A DNA stretch of 9,134 nt from JAWPMV01 sp038527215 (GCA_038527215.1 JBCBGC010000195.1:1-9134), one strand, 5' to 3'; shown: positions 1-7,130, counted from the first letter of the stretch. Numbers and translations are program-made. Notes: generated from the sequence alone by a model not told the origin.

Positions 1-897
1 CTGTTGGAGCTTTTTACCTTAGGACGCGGACATTACTCAGAGCAGGATATCAAGGAGGCCGCCCGCGCGTTTACGGGATGGGGATTTAATCGCAGAGATG
101 GCTTTGTCTTTCGCCAGCGGATTCATGATACCGGGATGAAGGAATTTTTGGGACAAAAGGGCCGGTTTGGTGGGGAAGACATTATTCGCATCATCCTGGA
201 AAAAAGACAAACCGCCTATTTTATCACCGAAAAGCTCTATCGCTTCCTGGTGAATGAACAAGTGGATTCCCAACAGGTCCAAACCTGGGGCAATCACTTT
301 TATGATTCGGGCTATGAGATTGCTGATCTCCTGGAGCGGATGCTTACTTCGGATCATTTTTACCAGCAAGTGCATATCGGTAGCCGCATTAAATCTCCGG
401 TGGAGTTTTTGGTGAGTATGATGCGACAGCTCAATGTAGCCTTTGAGGAAGAAGACGCACCCATCATCGTACAACGCTTACTGGGACAGGTATTGTTCCA
501 ACCGCCCAACGTGGCCGGCTGGCCTTCCGGTCGGGCTTGGATAGACAGCAGTTCCCTAATGGCTCGCTTGCAAATTCCCAAGGGCTTGATTTGGGGGAAT
601 GAATTTGGCTTGGCTTCTAAAGCCTCTTTCGCTGGGAACGAAGACGCGGTCCAACTGTCCCGTAGACAAAGCCGCAAATTGGCTGCCCATCTGGATTGGA
701 AACCCCTGGAAAAGGAACTCCTGGCCTCCTCTTCTGAGAAAACCCTCGCTCAAGCCTGGAATTTTTTACAACAAAGGCCGCTCAAAGCTGGGCAGTTGGC
801 CTTGATTGGAAAAACTATCGGGAACAAACCTCAGGATCAAGCCTTGAAGCTTGCCTTCATGCGGATCATGGAAACCCCGGAATACCAGTTTTGCTAA
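1..897 (+). CDS. DUF1800 family protein, 5'-truncated by the window edge
   Basis: This is the C-terminal 298 residues of a DUF1800 protein. The frame is open to base 1, and the first residues (LLELFTLGRGHYSEQDIKEA) are an internal part of the family, so the TTG at base 4 is not a real start. Full-length members usually run about 450-550 residues, so roughly 40% lies upstream. Family landmarks visible here are ARAFTGW (about residues 21-27), the HDTGMKEFLG segment (42-51), IKSPVEFLVSMMRQLN (130-145) and the strongly conserved LGQVLFQPPNVAGWPSGRAW (161-180). The protein ends in PEYQFC, close to the usual PEYQ ending. The biochemical role of DUF1800 is not established. It is commonly encoded next to an exported DUF1501 protein, as here, with a 34-bp gap that suggests cotranscription. 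Family assignment is firm; function is unknown. Confidence 0.92.
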   Translation: MLELFTLGRGHYSEQDIKEAARAFTGWGFNRRDGFVFRQRIHDTGMKEFLGQKGRFGGEDIIRIILEKRQTAYFITEKLYRFLVNEQVDSQQVQTWGNHFYDSGYEIADLLERMLTSDHFYQQVHIGSRIKSPVEFLVSMMRQLNVAFEEEDAPIIVQRLLGQVLFQPPNVAGWPSGRAWIDSSSLMARLQIPKGLIWGNEFGLASKASFAGNEDAVQLSRRQSRKLAAHLDWKPLEKELLASSSEKTLAQAWNFLQQRPLKAGQLALIGKTIGNKPQDQALKLAFMRIMETPEYQFC

Positions 898-931
898 GCC
901 CTTTTTCCTCACGCTTTTTATCATAAAAAAA

Positions 932-2125
932 ATGACCTCTCGTAGAGATTTTTTAAAATATTCCTCCCTTTTGTCTGCCGCTACCTTGATGCCTGGATTT
1001 CTGTGTAGCATGGAGGGAAGTCAATTGTCAGCCAATGGCAAAAAACTGCTCATCATTCAACTCTCTGGAGGCTGTGATGGCTTAAATACGGTGATTCCTT
1101 TTGCGCAGGACGACTATTACCGCGCTCGTCCTGGGTTGGGAATATCTGCCGGTGAGGTTCTTAACCTCAACGACCAGCAAGGGTTAAATCCCGCTTTGGC
1201 AGCTTTACGTCCGATCTATGATCAGGGACAGTTAACCATCCTAAACAGCGTAGGCTATCCGAATCCTGATCGGTCTCATTTTCGCTCTATGGACATTTGG
1301 CACACCGCTTCGAATAGCGATGAATACTGGTCGCATGGGTGGCTGGGGCGCTATCTGGATGCGGATTGTGCAGGTTGTGCGGACCCCCATAAAGTCCTGG
1401 AAATAGATGATTCGCTGAGCCTGGCTGTTAAAGGCGAAGTCCGCCATGCCCTGGCAGTGAGCAATCCGCAACGCCTCTACCAGGCTACCAAAGACCCCTA
1501 CCTGCAAAAACTGGTCGAAACCCATGGCAGCCCATCCGAGGGCAATGATTTGGATTTTATGTACAAAACCATGACCCAGACCATGTCTTCTGCGGAGTAT
1601 GTGTATGACCAAAGCAAGATCTACCGCAGCACGGGAGATTACCCCGCTCACGCCTTTGGCAAGCAAATGAAGCAGGTAGCGGAGTTGATTATTTCTGGGA
1701 CCAGCACCGAGGTGTATTATGTTTCCCTCTCCGGTTTTGATACGCACGCTCGTCAGAAACCTACCCAGGATCGCCTGTTCAAGATTTACGGAGAGGCCGT
1801 GCAGGCTTTTGTGAAAGACATGGAAAAGAACGGTCTGATGGATGAAGTGTTGGTGATGACCTTTTCTGAGTTTGGGCGCCGGGTGGCTCAAAACGCCAGC
1901 GGGGGCACAGATCACGGCAAAGCCAACAATGTGTTTTTGATCGGGGGAAACCTCAAAACGCCAGGGTTTTACAATCAAATGCCAGATCTCAGCAAACTGG
2001 ATGATGGAGATGTCAATTGGGAAATTGATTTCCGGCAGATTTACGCCAGCCTGCTGAATGATTGGCTGGGGGTAGACGATCAAGCCATTCTCAAAAGAAA
2101 GTTTAAAAAACTCGCCCTGGTGTAA
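932..2125 (+). CDS. DUF1501 family protein with a Tat signal
   Basis: A 397-residue exported protein of the DUF1501 family, which is related to the alkaline phosphatase/sulfatase fold; no substrate is established. I chose the ATG at 932 rather than the upstream TTG at 851, because it places a near-perfect twin-arginine motif (SRRDFLK, residues 3-9) at the N terminus, followed by a hydrophobic stretch to about residue 24. An 851 start would also overlap the preceding gene. Family motifs are LSGGCDGLN (44-52), DRSHFRSMDIWH (113-124), GFDTHA (268-273), FSEFGRR (311-317), GGTDHG (324-329) and DFRQIYASLLNDWLG (366-380). The Asp and His residues in these motifs are plausible metal ligands by analogy with the superfamily. 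The length is normal and nothing is broken. A Tat signal implies export of the folded protein, perhaps with its metal bound. There is no Shine-Dalgarno sequence, only an A-rich stretch (925-932), as is usual in Bacteroidota. Confidence 0.93.
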   Translation: MTSRRDFLKYSSLLSAATLMPGFLCSMEGSQLSANGKKLLIIQLSGGCDGLNTVIPFAQDDYYRARPGLGISAGEVLNLNDQQGLNPALAALRPIYDQGQLTILNSVGYPNPDRSHFRSMDIWHTASNSDEYWSHGWLGRYLDADCAGCADPHKVLEIDDSLSLAVKGEVRHALAVSNPQRLYQATKDPYLQKLVETHGSPSEGNDLDFMYKTMTQTMSSAEYVYDQSKIYRSTGDYPAHAFGKQMKQVAELIISGTSTEVYYVSLSGFDTHARQKPTQDRLFKIYGEAVQAFVKDMEKNGLMDEVLVMTFSEFGRRVAQNASGGTDHGKANNVFLIGGNLKTPGFYNQMPDLSKLDDGDVNWEIDFRQIYASLLNDWLGVDDQAILKRKFKKLALV

Positions 2126-2172
2126 GCATTTTCCTCTCGGGACGACTGATAGGGTATACTTAACATCGTCCT

Positions 2173-2937
2173 ATGAAAAAATGGTTCAAAAGAAGCGTAG
2201 CCGGGCTGCTGATCATGCTGGCAGGCAGTTTTGGTACGCTTTCCGTCCTCATCCTCAATCCCGGCTGGGCTTATGCCCATCAAACTCAGATCGGGCAGTG
2301 CCGGGTATTTCATCAGGAATCCTTGCCTGCCGGATTTGAGGATCGGCTGTTGGATGCCTTAGCCATCATCCGCCAATCTCCGCTTTACGAGCAGGATTAT
2401 CTGATCAAATTGTGCCTGGAAGATGGGGCTTCTTACCCAGACCTGGTACGCAAATTTGTCGGGAGCCCCCGGGGCGTTTCCTACGGCAATGTTGCCTTGA
2501 TCTTTCGAGAATTTCATGTGGCAGAGAACTATTCCTTGCTCAATGGCAAGCAATGGAACTTCACAGAACTGCTGGCCCATGAGCTGACGCATTGCCTACA
2601 AGCAAATAAGTTTGGGATTCCCATGCTGCGGAAACCTACCTGGAAGATTGAGGGCTATGCGGAGTATGTAGCCCGGCGGGCAGTGCACACCAGTAACCTC
2701 AGACAGAATTATCAAAAATGGCTGGCCGCGAAATCGGCAGGGCTAACCCAATGGGATATGGTATTTCTTGAGGGAGAAATGGGGGTGGGAATTGATTACT
2801 TCCATTATATGCTGGGGGTTCAGTTTTATCTGGAGGTGAAAGAAATTCCCTACATAGAGCTGATGGAGAAAGATGAACTGGGCAAAAACTGGCAGGAAGA
2901 ACTGGCTGATTGGTATGAGCTTGAGGCGGAGATATAA
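2173..2937 (+). CDS. Putative exported gluzincin-type zinc metallopeptidase
   Basis: A 254-residue protein with a Sec-type N terminus: basic MKKWFKR, a hydrophobic core at about residues 8-30, and likely cleavage near WAYA-HQ (about residue 35). The key feature is HELTH at 136-140, which provides two zinc-binding histidines and the catalytic Glu137. It is followed by W157 and EGYAEY at 160-165. Nineteen residues separate His140 from Glu160, close to the 18 of M1 aminopeptidases (HExxH-x18-E, where the E also precedes G and A), so Glu160 is the likely third zinc ligand. This supports a small peptidase of the MA clan. I do not recognise the family from the rest of the sequence. The C-terminal part (about 200-254) is rich in Trp, Tyr and Glu. 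It begins 47 bp after the DUF1501 gene with no evident separate promoter, so cotranscription is plausible. Peptidase activity is inferred from the motif; the substrate is unknown. Confidence 0.72.
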   Translation: MKKWFKRSVAGLLIMLAGSFGTLSVLILNPGWAYAHQTQIGQCRVFHQESLPAGFEDRLLDALAIIRQSPLYEQDYLIKLCLEDGASYPDLVRKFVGSPRGVSYGNVALIFREFHVAENYSLLNGKQWNFTELLAHELTHCLQANKFGIPMLRKPTWKIEGYAEYVARRAVHTSNLRQNYQKWLAAKSAGLTQWDMVFLEGEMGVGIDYFHYMLGVQFYLEVKEIPYIELMEKDELGKNWQEELADWYELEAEI

Positions 2938-2955
2938 TTTTTTTTAATTTTTTTT
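2938..2955 (+). terminator. T8-AA-T8 tract after the peptidase gene; no clear hairpin
   Basis: Immediately after the stop codon there are eight T, two A and eight T. No strong stem precedes it; only a short GCGGAG within the end of the gene can be paired imperfectly with CTCCCCCGC after the tract. It may mark the end of the upstream transcript, or act as an AT-rich element ahead of the next gene. I give it as a weak candidate. Confidence 0.25.
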
Positions 2956-2972
2956 CTCCCCCGCGTTTACCT

Positions 2973-3005
2973 TTTGCTTCCGGCCATCACTCATGACTAG
3001 AATTC
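2973..3005 (+). promoter_or_regulatory. Weak candidate Bacteroidota promoter for the repeat lipoprotein
   Basis: A TTTG at 2973-2976 lies 21 bp before TAGAATTC (2998-3005). The known Bacteroidota consensus is TTTG, 19-21 bp, TAnnTTTG. The -33 box is exact, but the -7 box matches only four of six fixed positions. The location, 26 bp before the start codon and after a likely transcript end, is sensible. Confidence is low because such matches are frequent in AT-rich DNA. Confidence 0.25.
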
Positions 3006-3030
3006 AACTTTAAAACAGAGAAACCTAGTT

Positions 3031-5067
3031 ATGAAACGACTCACTTTTCCTCTCATCATGCTGGCCCTGGTATTCCTACCTGCCTGTTCCCTGCTTAATC
3101 CGGGAGAGGGCCCAAATGGGAATAACAATTTAGATGACCTGGAAGGCCAATGGATTCGCATTGCCAGTAATAATCCTGCCTCTGATGGCATGATCATCGA
3201 GATGTCAGGTAATTCCGGAACGATCATCGACAAAGCAGGTTCTGGGTTCAGCGTAGGCGACATCAAATGGAAAGATATTGAAGCCGTTGACGGTGAAAAC
3301 TATCTTCACTCTGAATTAGGAAGCGACTATAACTACTATGCAGGATCTATCGAACTTCGCGGGGATGATACTTTGCGTGTATCGGTGGCCAGTTCAGGCG
3401 CAGGAAACGTGCAGAAATGGGTTCGGGAAGGAACTTATACACCTGGACAAAATACCCAGAAACTCGAATGCTCCATCACTACTCCTACCGTCCTGACCAA
3501 CGGACCTGCGGAGGTTGACTATTTGATCGACTGCGTCCTTGACATTACAGAAGCAGTTACCATTGAGCCTGGCGTGGTCATTCAAATCTCTGAAAACGGG
3601 GGCATCGGGGTCTATGATGCAGGTACCCTCAAAGCGCAAGGAACCGAGGCTGAGCCGATCATTATTCAGGGGACATCTCCTCAAAAAGGCTGGTGGCGTG
3701 GCATCCATATGGAGACTTCTTCCTCCAACAATGTACTGGAGCACGTACGGATCGAAGATGCTGGCTCAAACTATGTTTACTGCTGTAATGAAAAAGCCGC
3801 CCTATTCCTGAAAGGTGCTCGTTTGACCGTCAATAACCTGACCATCAAAAATGGAAAAAGTAACGGTATCGTCGCTCGTAAGGGTACCGAATTTGATACC
3901 TACCAGGAGGTGAAGATCCAAGGACAGGATGACTACCCGCTCTACTTTTATCCTGAAGTAGCGGGATACCTTGATGGTACCGCCTCAGACTACAGCGGCA
4001 ATGGAAAAGACTTTGTATACCTGACCCAGGGAGATATCACGGAGACCACCACCTGGCCTCGTAACAACGTGCCTTACCGCATGGATGGAGAAGTGCTGGA
4101 TATCACGGCTCCTTTCAAATTAGAAGCTGGTGTAGAAATCGTCGTAGAAAGCGATGGAGGAATCGGCGTCTATGATGAAGGTTCATTTAATGTTGAAGGG
4201 ACAGCCGCTGCACCTGTGGTGATCCGCGGGGTAGATGATGTAAGAGGATACTGGAGAGGCATTCAAATTGAGTCTAACAAACTCGCTAATTCCATGAATT
4301 ACATGGAGGTCTCTAATGCTGGTTCGAATTACGTTTACTGCTGTAATGAAATCGGCTCTATGTACCTGAAGGATGGACGAGCCTCGATTAAAAACTCCAC
4401 CTTCCGCAAAGGAGCAGCATATGGAATCATCGCCAAGGATAAGTTTTCTTTCGCAGACTTTGAAAGCAACACCATTACCGATCATGCAAGAGAACCTATG
4501 CTTATTGCCGTAGAGCGTGCGGGTGAGTTAGATGGTGTCGCTTCTTCCTTCAGCGGGAACGACAGAGACTTCATCGAAATATTCGAAGGCCAGGTAACCC
4601 AGGAAATCACCATGCCAGCCAATAACGTACCTTACAAAATTACCACTAACCGGGTGATTGATGTGAAAGAAAAGTTTAATATCCTACCCGGTGTTGTGAT
4701 CGCTTTTGCAGAGAATGCAGGTCTGGGCGTGTACGATGATGGGGTCTTGAATGCTGATGGAACCGCCTCTGAGAAAATCATCTTCCGTGGAACCGATGCT
4801 TCTGCCGGATACTGGCGCGGAATCCATACGGAGACGAACAGCAATAGCAACTTGCTCCGCCATGTAGAGTTACGCCACGCAGCCTCCAACTATGTCTACT
4901 GCTGTAACAGTAAAGCTGCCTTGTTTGTCAAGGATGGCAAAATGAAAGTGGAGTCTTCCTATATCGCGGATAATGATGGGTGTGGCATCTTCGTAAGAGC
5001 CGGAGCTACCCTGACCGAATCGGGCAACACTTTCGCCAACAATACCGACGGACACATCTGTAACTAA
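3031..5067 (+). CDS. Three-repeat predicted beta-helix lipoprotein with conserved CC motifs
   Basis: A 678-residue predicted outer-membrane lipoprotein. The N terminus is a lipoprotein signal (basic MKR, hydrophobic core, FLPAC with Cys19 as the lipid site). Pro at -2 is slightly unusual, and few acidic residues follow Cys19, so surface exposure is uncertain. A Gly/Asn linker (25-33) leads into a small domain (about 35-135, starting LEGQWIRIASNNPASDGM) that I do not recognise; it looks beta-rich and may be lipocalin-like. Three tandem repeats follow, at about 145-326, 327-512 and 513-678. Each has a GxGVYDxG turn, a GT...I..G strand, G(W/Y)WRGI, an asparagine-rich turn and an identical SNYVYCCN (246-253, 432-439, 619-626). 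The short strand-turn pattern (LxVxNxxIxxG) suggests a right-handed parallel beta-helix. No catalytic residues are evident, so binding to glycan or to another envelope component is the most plausible role, by inference. It is flanked by its own terminator and appears monocistronic. Confidence 0.85.
   Translation: MKRLTFPLIMLALVFLPACSLLNPGEGPNGNNNLDDLEGQWIRIASNNPASDGMIIEMSGNSGTIIDKAGSGFSVGDIKWKDIEAVDGENYLHSELGSDYNYYAGSIELRGDDTLRVSVASSGAGNVQKWVREGTYTPGQNTQKLECSITTPTVLTNGPAEVDYLIDCVLDITEAVTIEPGVVIQISENGGIGVYDAGTLKAQGTEAEPIIIQGTSPQKGWWRGIHMETSSSNNVLEHVRIEDAGSNYVYCCNEKAALFLKGARLTVNNLTIKNGKSNGIVARKGTEFDTYQEVKIQGQDDYPLYFYPEVAGYLDGTASDYSGNGKDFVYLTQGDITETTTWPRNNVPYRMDGEVLDITAPFKLEAGVEIVVESDGGIGVYDEGSFNVEGTAAAPVVIRGVDDVRGYWRGIQIESNKLANSMNYMEVSNAGSNYVYCCNEIGSMYLKDGRASIKNSTFRKGAAYGIIAKDKFSFADFESNTITDHAREPMLIAVERAGELDGVASSFSGNDRDFIEIFEGQVTQEITMPANNVPYKITTNRVIDVKEKFNILPGVVIAFAENAGLGVYDDGVLNADGTASEKIIFRGTDASAGYWRGIHTETNSNSNLLRHVELRHAASNYVYCCNSKAALFVKDGKMKVESSYIADNDGCGIFVRAGATLTESGNTFANNTDGHICN
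3463..5064 (+). repeat. Three tandem in-gene repeats, about 558 bp each
   Basis: The units are about 3463-4008, 4009-4566 and 4567-5064 within the lipoprotein gene. The SNYVYCCN codons begin at 3766, 4324 and 4885, giving periods of 558 and 561 bp. The DNA has diverged except around this motif, where the run TACTGCTGTAA is identical in all three. The last unit lacks the final 20-25 residues of the others (the YPEVAGYLDG-type segment through SGNGKDF). This is old internal duplication rather than a recent copy. Confidence 0.85.
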
Positions 5068-5095
5068 AGACGTAATCAGAACAACACAGTGATCG

Positions 5096-5120
5096 AGGCC
5101 ACCTTCGGGTGGCCTTTTTT
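5096..5120 (+). terminator. Rho-independent terminator of the repeat lipoprotein gene
   Basis: A perfect 7-bp stem GGCCACC/GGTGGCC (5097-5103 with 5108-5114) is closed by a TTCG tetraloop and followed by six T (5115-5120). It lies 29 bp after the stop codon at 5067. This is a classic intrinsic terminator for + strand transcription. The minus strand lacks a matching T tract. Confidence 0.9.
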
Positions 5121-5125
5121 ACGAC

Positions 5126-5159
5126 CAAAGAAAAGGGCGACCCCATAAGGGCCGCCCTT
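5126..5159 (-). terminator. Rho-independent terminator of the T9SS cargo gene
   Basis: The stem AAGGGCG (5133-5139) pairs with CGCCCTT (5153-5159). An inner CCC/GGG pairing (from 5142-5144 and 5149-5151) extends it beyond one A-C mismatch. Read on the minus strand it is followed by TTTTCTTTG (5134-5126), a suitable T-rich tail. It lies 22 bp beyond the stop codon of the minus-strand gene. Confidence 0.8.
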
Positions 5160-5180
5160 GTTTGACATAGAATATGAGGC

Positions 5181-6599
5181 TTACTCGAGGATAATTCTCT
5201 TGTAAGCAATGCCTTTTTCAGTTCTGATGCCTAGCATGTAAATACCAGCAGGCATGTCTTGCAGATTGAGACTCTGACGGAAATCACGCACATTGTTCTG
5301 AGCAGAAGCAAAGACCTTCTGGCCCTGCAAGGTAAATACCTCTACAGCAATGTCCTGAATCTGATCCAGTTCGAAAGCTACGGTAAAGGTACCCTGAGAA
5401 GGATTCGGGAATACTTCCAGGCCATTGATGCCCGCCGCCAGCTCTTCTTCCAGACCAGCTGCAGCGCCTTCTACCGTTACGGTAAGGTTCAGGGTATCAC
5501 ATCCCAGACCATTGGTAATCAGTACGTCATAATCTCCAGCCGTCAGGTTGCGCGCAGTGTCTCCTCTTTGGATGGGAGAAGTAGCCCAAATGACGGTATA
5601 ATCACCAATTCCACCAGCCGGTGTAACGTAAGCGGTACCATCTCCTCCGCCGGAGTTAGGGGTGCTACCTGTCGTGGCAGTCAGGGCTGGAATGGCTTGG
5701 TCAGAGATAGAAACATCGACGTCAATTAGGAAGTTCTGAATGTACCAATCTTCGCAACCTCCTGGGGTATAAGACATATCTCCACTACAGTCGCGGTAGA
5801 AATCTCCACCGGTGGGTGTAGGAACTTCTACAGGAGAGTTAGGACCATTTTGGATTTGGTAATAGCTACTAGGCCAGTAAGGAGAATCCTGGAATGCACC
5901 AGGGTTGCCCGAAGCACAAGTAGTATTGGCACAGGTAGAACGGCGGAAACCCGCTATGATGCCTAAGGTATCGTTGGTAGGACCGTCAAAATCTACTCTA
6001 ACCCCAAACTTTCCATCACAAAGCGCGATGCCTGGGGTAAGTTCCAGTCGTAAAAAGGAGTTGACCGCTGAGGTGAGAGAACTATCAGAGGTAAAAGAAA
6101 ATTCCCAAAGTGTGTTGTTGGTGAAGTAGTCATCAGCATCCAACTCAATGATAGAGATGGTAACCGTGTCGGCTTGACCACTGGAATTCCGGTGACTGAG
6201 CAGCAGACCGATGGTGTCAACTACTACGGCATGGGAGGCATAATCGTAGCCAGTAAAATCCAGCCCTTGCAAGGTGTCAAAGACCACCAGCGCATAGTTC
6301 ATGTCATTGCCCCCTGTGAAGTTTTGGTTTAGACGCCAGAAGAAAGCTGCATCATTGAGCGAAAGGGAATCGTAATCGATGTTGAAACTCGCCACAGCCT
6401 CAGCGCCAGTACCTGGTTGCCGACGAACTATGCGGTCATCATCCATCAGCAATTCCTGAGAGGTGATGTTAACCGGCCCAAAGTCGATGTTGCTTTCATG
6501 AAGGATACCGTTTTCGTTCCCCTGGGCAAGCAGAGAACTAAAACTTACGCCCACACACATGAGGAAGGCTAAAACGGCAATCGTTTTTTTGTGTAGCAT
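5181..6599 (-). CDS. T9SS type A sorting domain protein with a SprB-like repeat
   Basis: A 472-residue secreted protein. It has a Sec signal (MLHKKT, then a hydrophobic core, cleavage near LLA-QG at about residue 25). Residues about 35-300 form a beta-rich region that I do not recognise. It contains an unusual cysteine cluster: C194, C223 and C228 (STCANTTC), and C271 and C282 (DCSG...GGCEDWY). Residues about 305-376 resemble a SprB repeat (GDGTAYVTPAGGIGDYTVIW ... LTAGDYDVLITNGLGCDT), a module of T9SS-secreted Bacteroidota adhesins. Residues about 393-472 are a typical T9SS type A C-terminal domain: LEVFPNPSQGTF, VFTLQGQKVF, MPAGIYMLGI and the basic ending YKRIILE. The protein should cross the outer membrane by T9SS and be attached to the surface or released. 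An adhesin or matrix role is inferred from the modules. It stands alone, converging on the repeat lipoprotein gene, with a long leader region upstream. Confidence 0.9.
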   Translation of the reverse strand: MLHKKTIAVLAFLMCVGVSFSSLLAQGNENGILHESNIDFGPVNITSQELLMDDDRIVRRQPGTGAEAVASFNIDYDSLSLNDAAFFWRLNQNFTGGNDMNYALVVFDTLQGLDFTGYDYASHAVVVDTIGLLLSHRNSSGQADTVTISIIELDADDYFTNNTLWEFSFTSDSSLTSAVNSFLRLELTPGIALCDGKFGVRVDFDGPTNDTLGIIAGFRRSTCANTTCASGNPGAFQDSPYWPSSYYQIQNGPNSPVEVPTPTGGDFYRDCSGDMSYTPGGCEDWYIQNFLIDVDVSISDQAIPALTATTGSTPNSGGGDGTAYVTPAGGIGDYTVIWATSPIQRGDTARNLTAGDYDVLITNGLGCDTLNLTVTVEGAAAGLEEELAAGINGLEVFPNPSQGTFTVAFELDQIQDIAVEVFTLQGQKVFASAQNNVRDFRQSLNLQDMPAGIYMLGIRTEKGIAYKRIILE

Positions 6600-6793
6600 A
6601 GGTAAAGGTAATTTGAGGTTAGTTATTGTTAAGGTTTAATCCCAATATTGGAAAAAGCGCATAAAATACGGGCCAAAATGTCAGATTGAAATCATTTGCT
6701 TGCCAGATTGTTGCTTATGTAGCAAGAATTGCAGAGGTTGATTTCACGCATATTTGTAGGTTGGAGAAGTGTGATGGTTGTGCTGCTTGGTCT

Positions 6794-6809
6794 CAATTGC
6801 GCGCAATTG
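6794..6809. repeat. Perfect 16-bp palindrome CAATTGCGCGCAATTG
   Basis: The sequence is identical to its own reverse complement over all 16 bases. It sits about 195 bp upstream of the minus-strand gene start and about 340 bp upstream of the plus-strand gene start. A dimeric regulator site is a reasonable guess. No T tract follows, so it is not a terminator. Confidence 0.55.
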
Positions 6810-7042
6810 GAAGAGGTTGTTTCAGGTTACTTAGTTACTAAGATTATTTCTCTTTTGCCAATTATCCCCACTCTCTATCTGTTTCTCCGCCTTTTTCATC
6901 TCATGCTGAAAGTAGCTGCTTCATGGATTTTGATCCCTCCTGTGGGATGAGAGTTGGTAGGGTTTAACTGCTTGGATTGGTTAAATATCAGGAACCCTTG
7001 CTGGATTTGCAATGGAAAAGCCAGAAGAGGCAACTTGCCCCG

Positions 7043-7057
7043 CTTTACCCGGTAAAG
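7043..7057. promoter_or_regulatory. Operator-like palindrome CTTTACC-C-GGTAAAG
   Basis: Two perfect 7-bp arms are separated by one base. It lies 90 bp before the ATG of the PD40/OmpA gene and is followed by an A8 run (7061-7068). The one-base centre is too tight for an RNA hairpin, so a DNA-binding site is likelier than a terminator. The regulator is unknown. Confidence 0.35.
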
Positions 7058-7122
7058 ATGAAAAAAAACACTTTGGACGTCTTTAAGAAGCCAATAGATA
7101 GCGGCTTCTCGTCTTGATTTCT

Positions 7123-7130
7123 TAGCTTTA
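7123..7130 (+). promoter_or_regulatory. Weak -7 box candidate for the PD40/OmpA gene
   Basis: TAGCTTTA matches five of the six fixed positions of the Bacteroidota -7 element TAnnTTTG. It ends 17 bp before the start codon at 7148, so the leader would be very short. No TTTG is found 19-21 bp upstream, so only half of the promoter is supported. Confidence 0.2.

Noticed and set aside
851..931. Upstream TTG start for the DUF1501 protein
   Set aside because: It would add 27 residues, overlap the DUF1800 gene and bury the twin-arginine signal that fits an N terminus at 932.
1241..2083. 280-codon open frame antisense to the DUF1501 gene
   Set aside because: It lies wholly inside a gene with strong family motifs. 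The product is rich in His and Ile with no coherent domain, as expected for an antisense shadow.
6600..6720. Promoter for the T9SS cargo gene on the minus strand
   Set aside because: A TTTG and an AATATTGG are present, but the spacing (24 bp) and the -7 match (four of six) are both outside what I would accept.
6729..6950. 73-codon hydrophobic frame on the + strand, starting with TTG
   Set aside because: It has a weak start, no recognisable motif and atypical composition, and the perfect palindrome at 6794-6809 falls inside it. Hydrophobicity alone in T-rich DNA is not sufficient.
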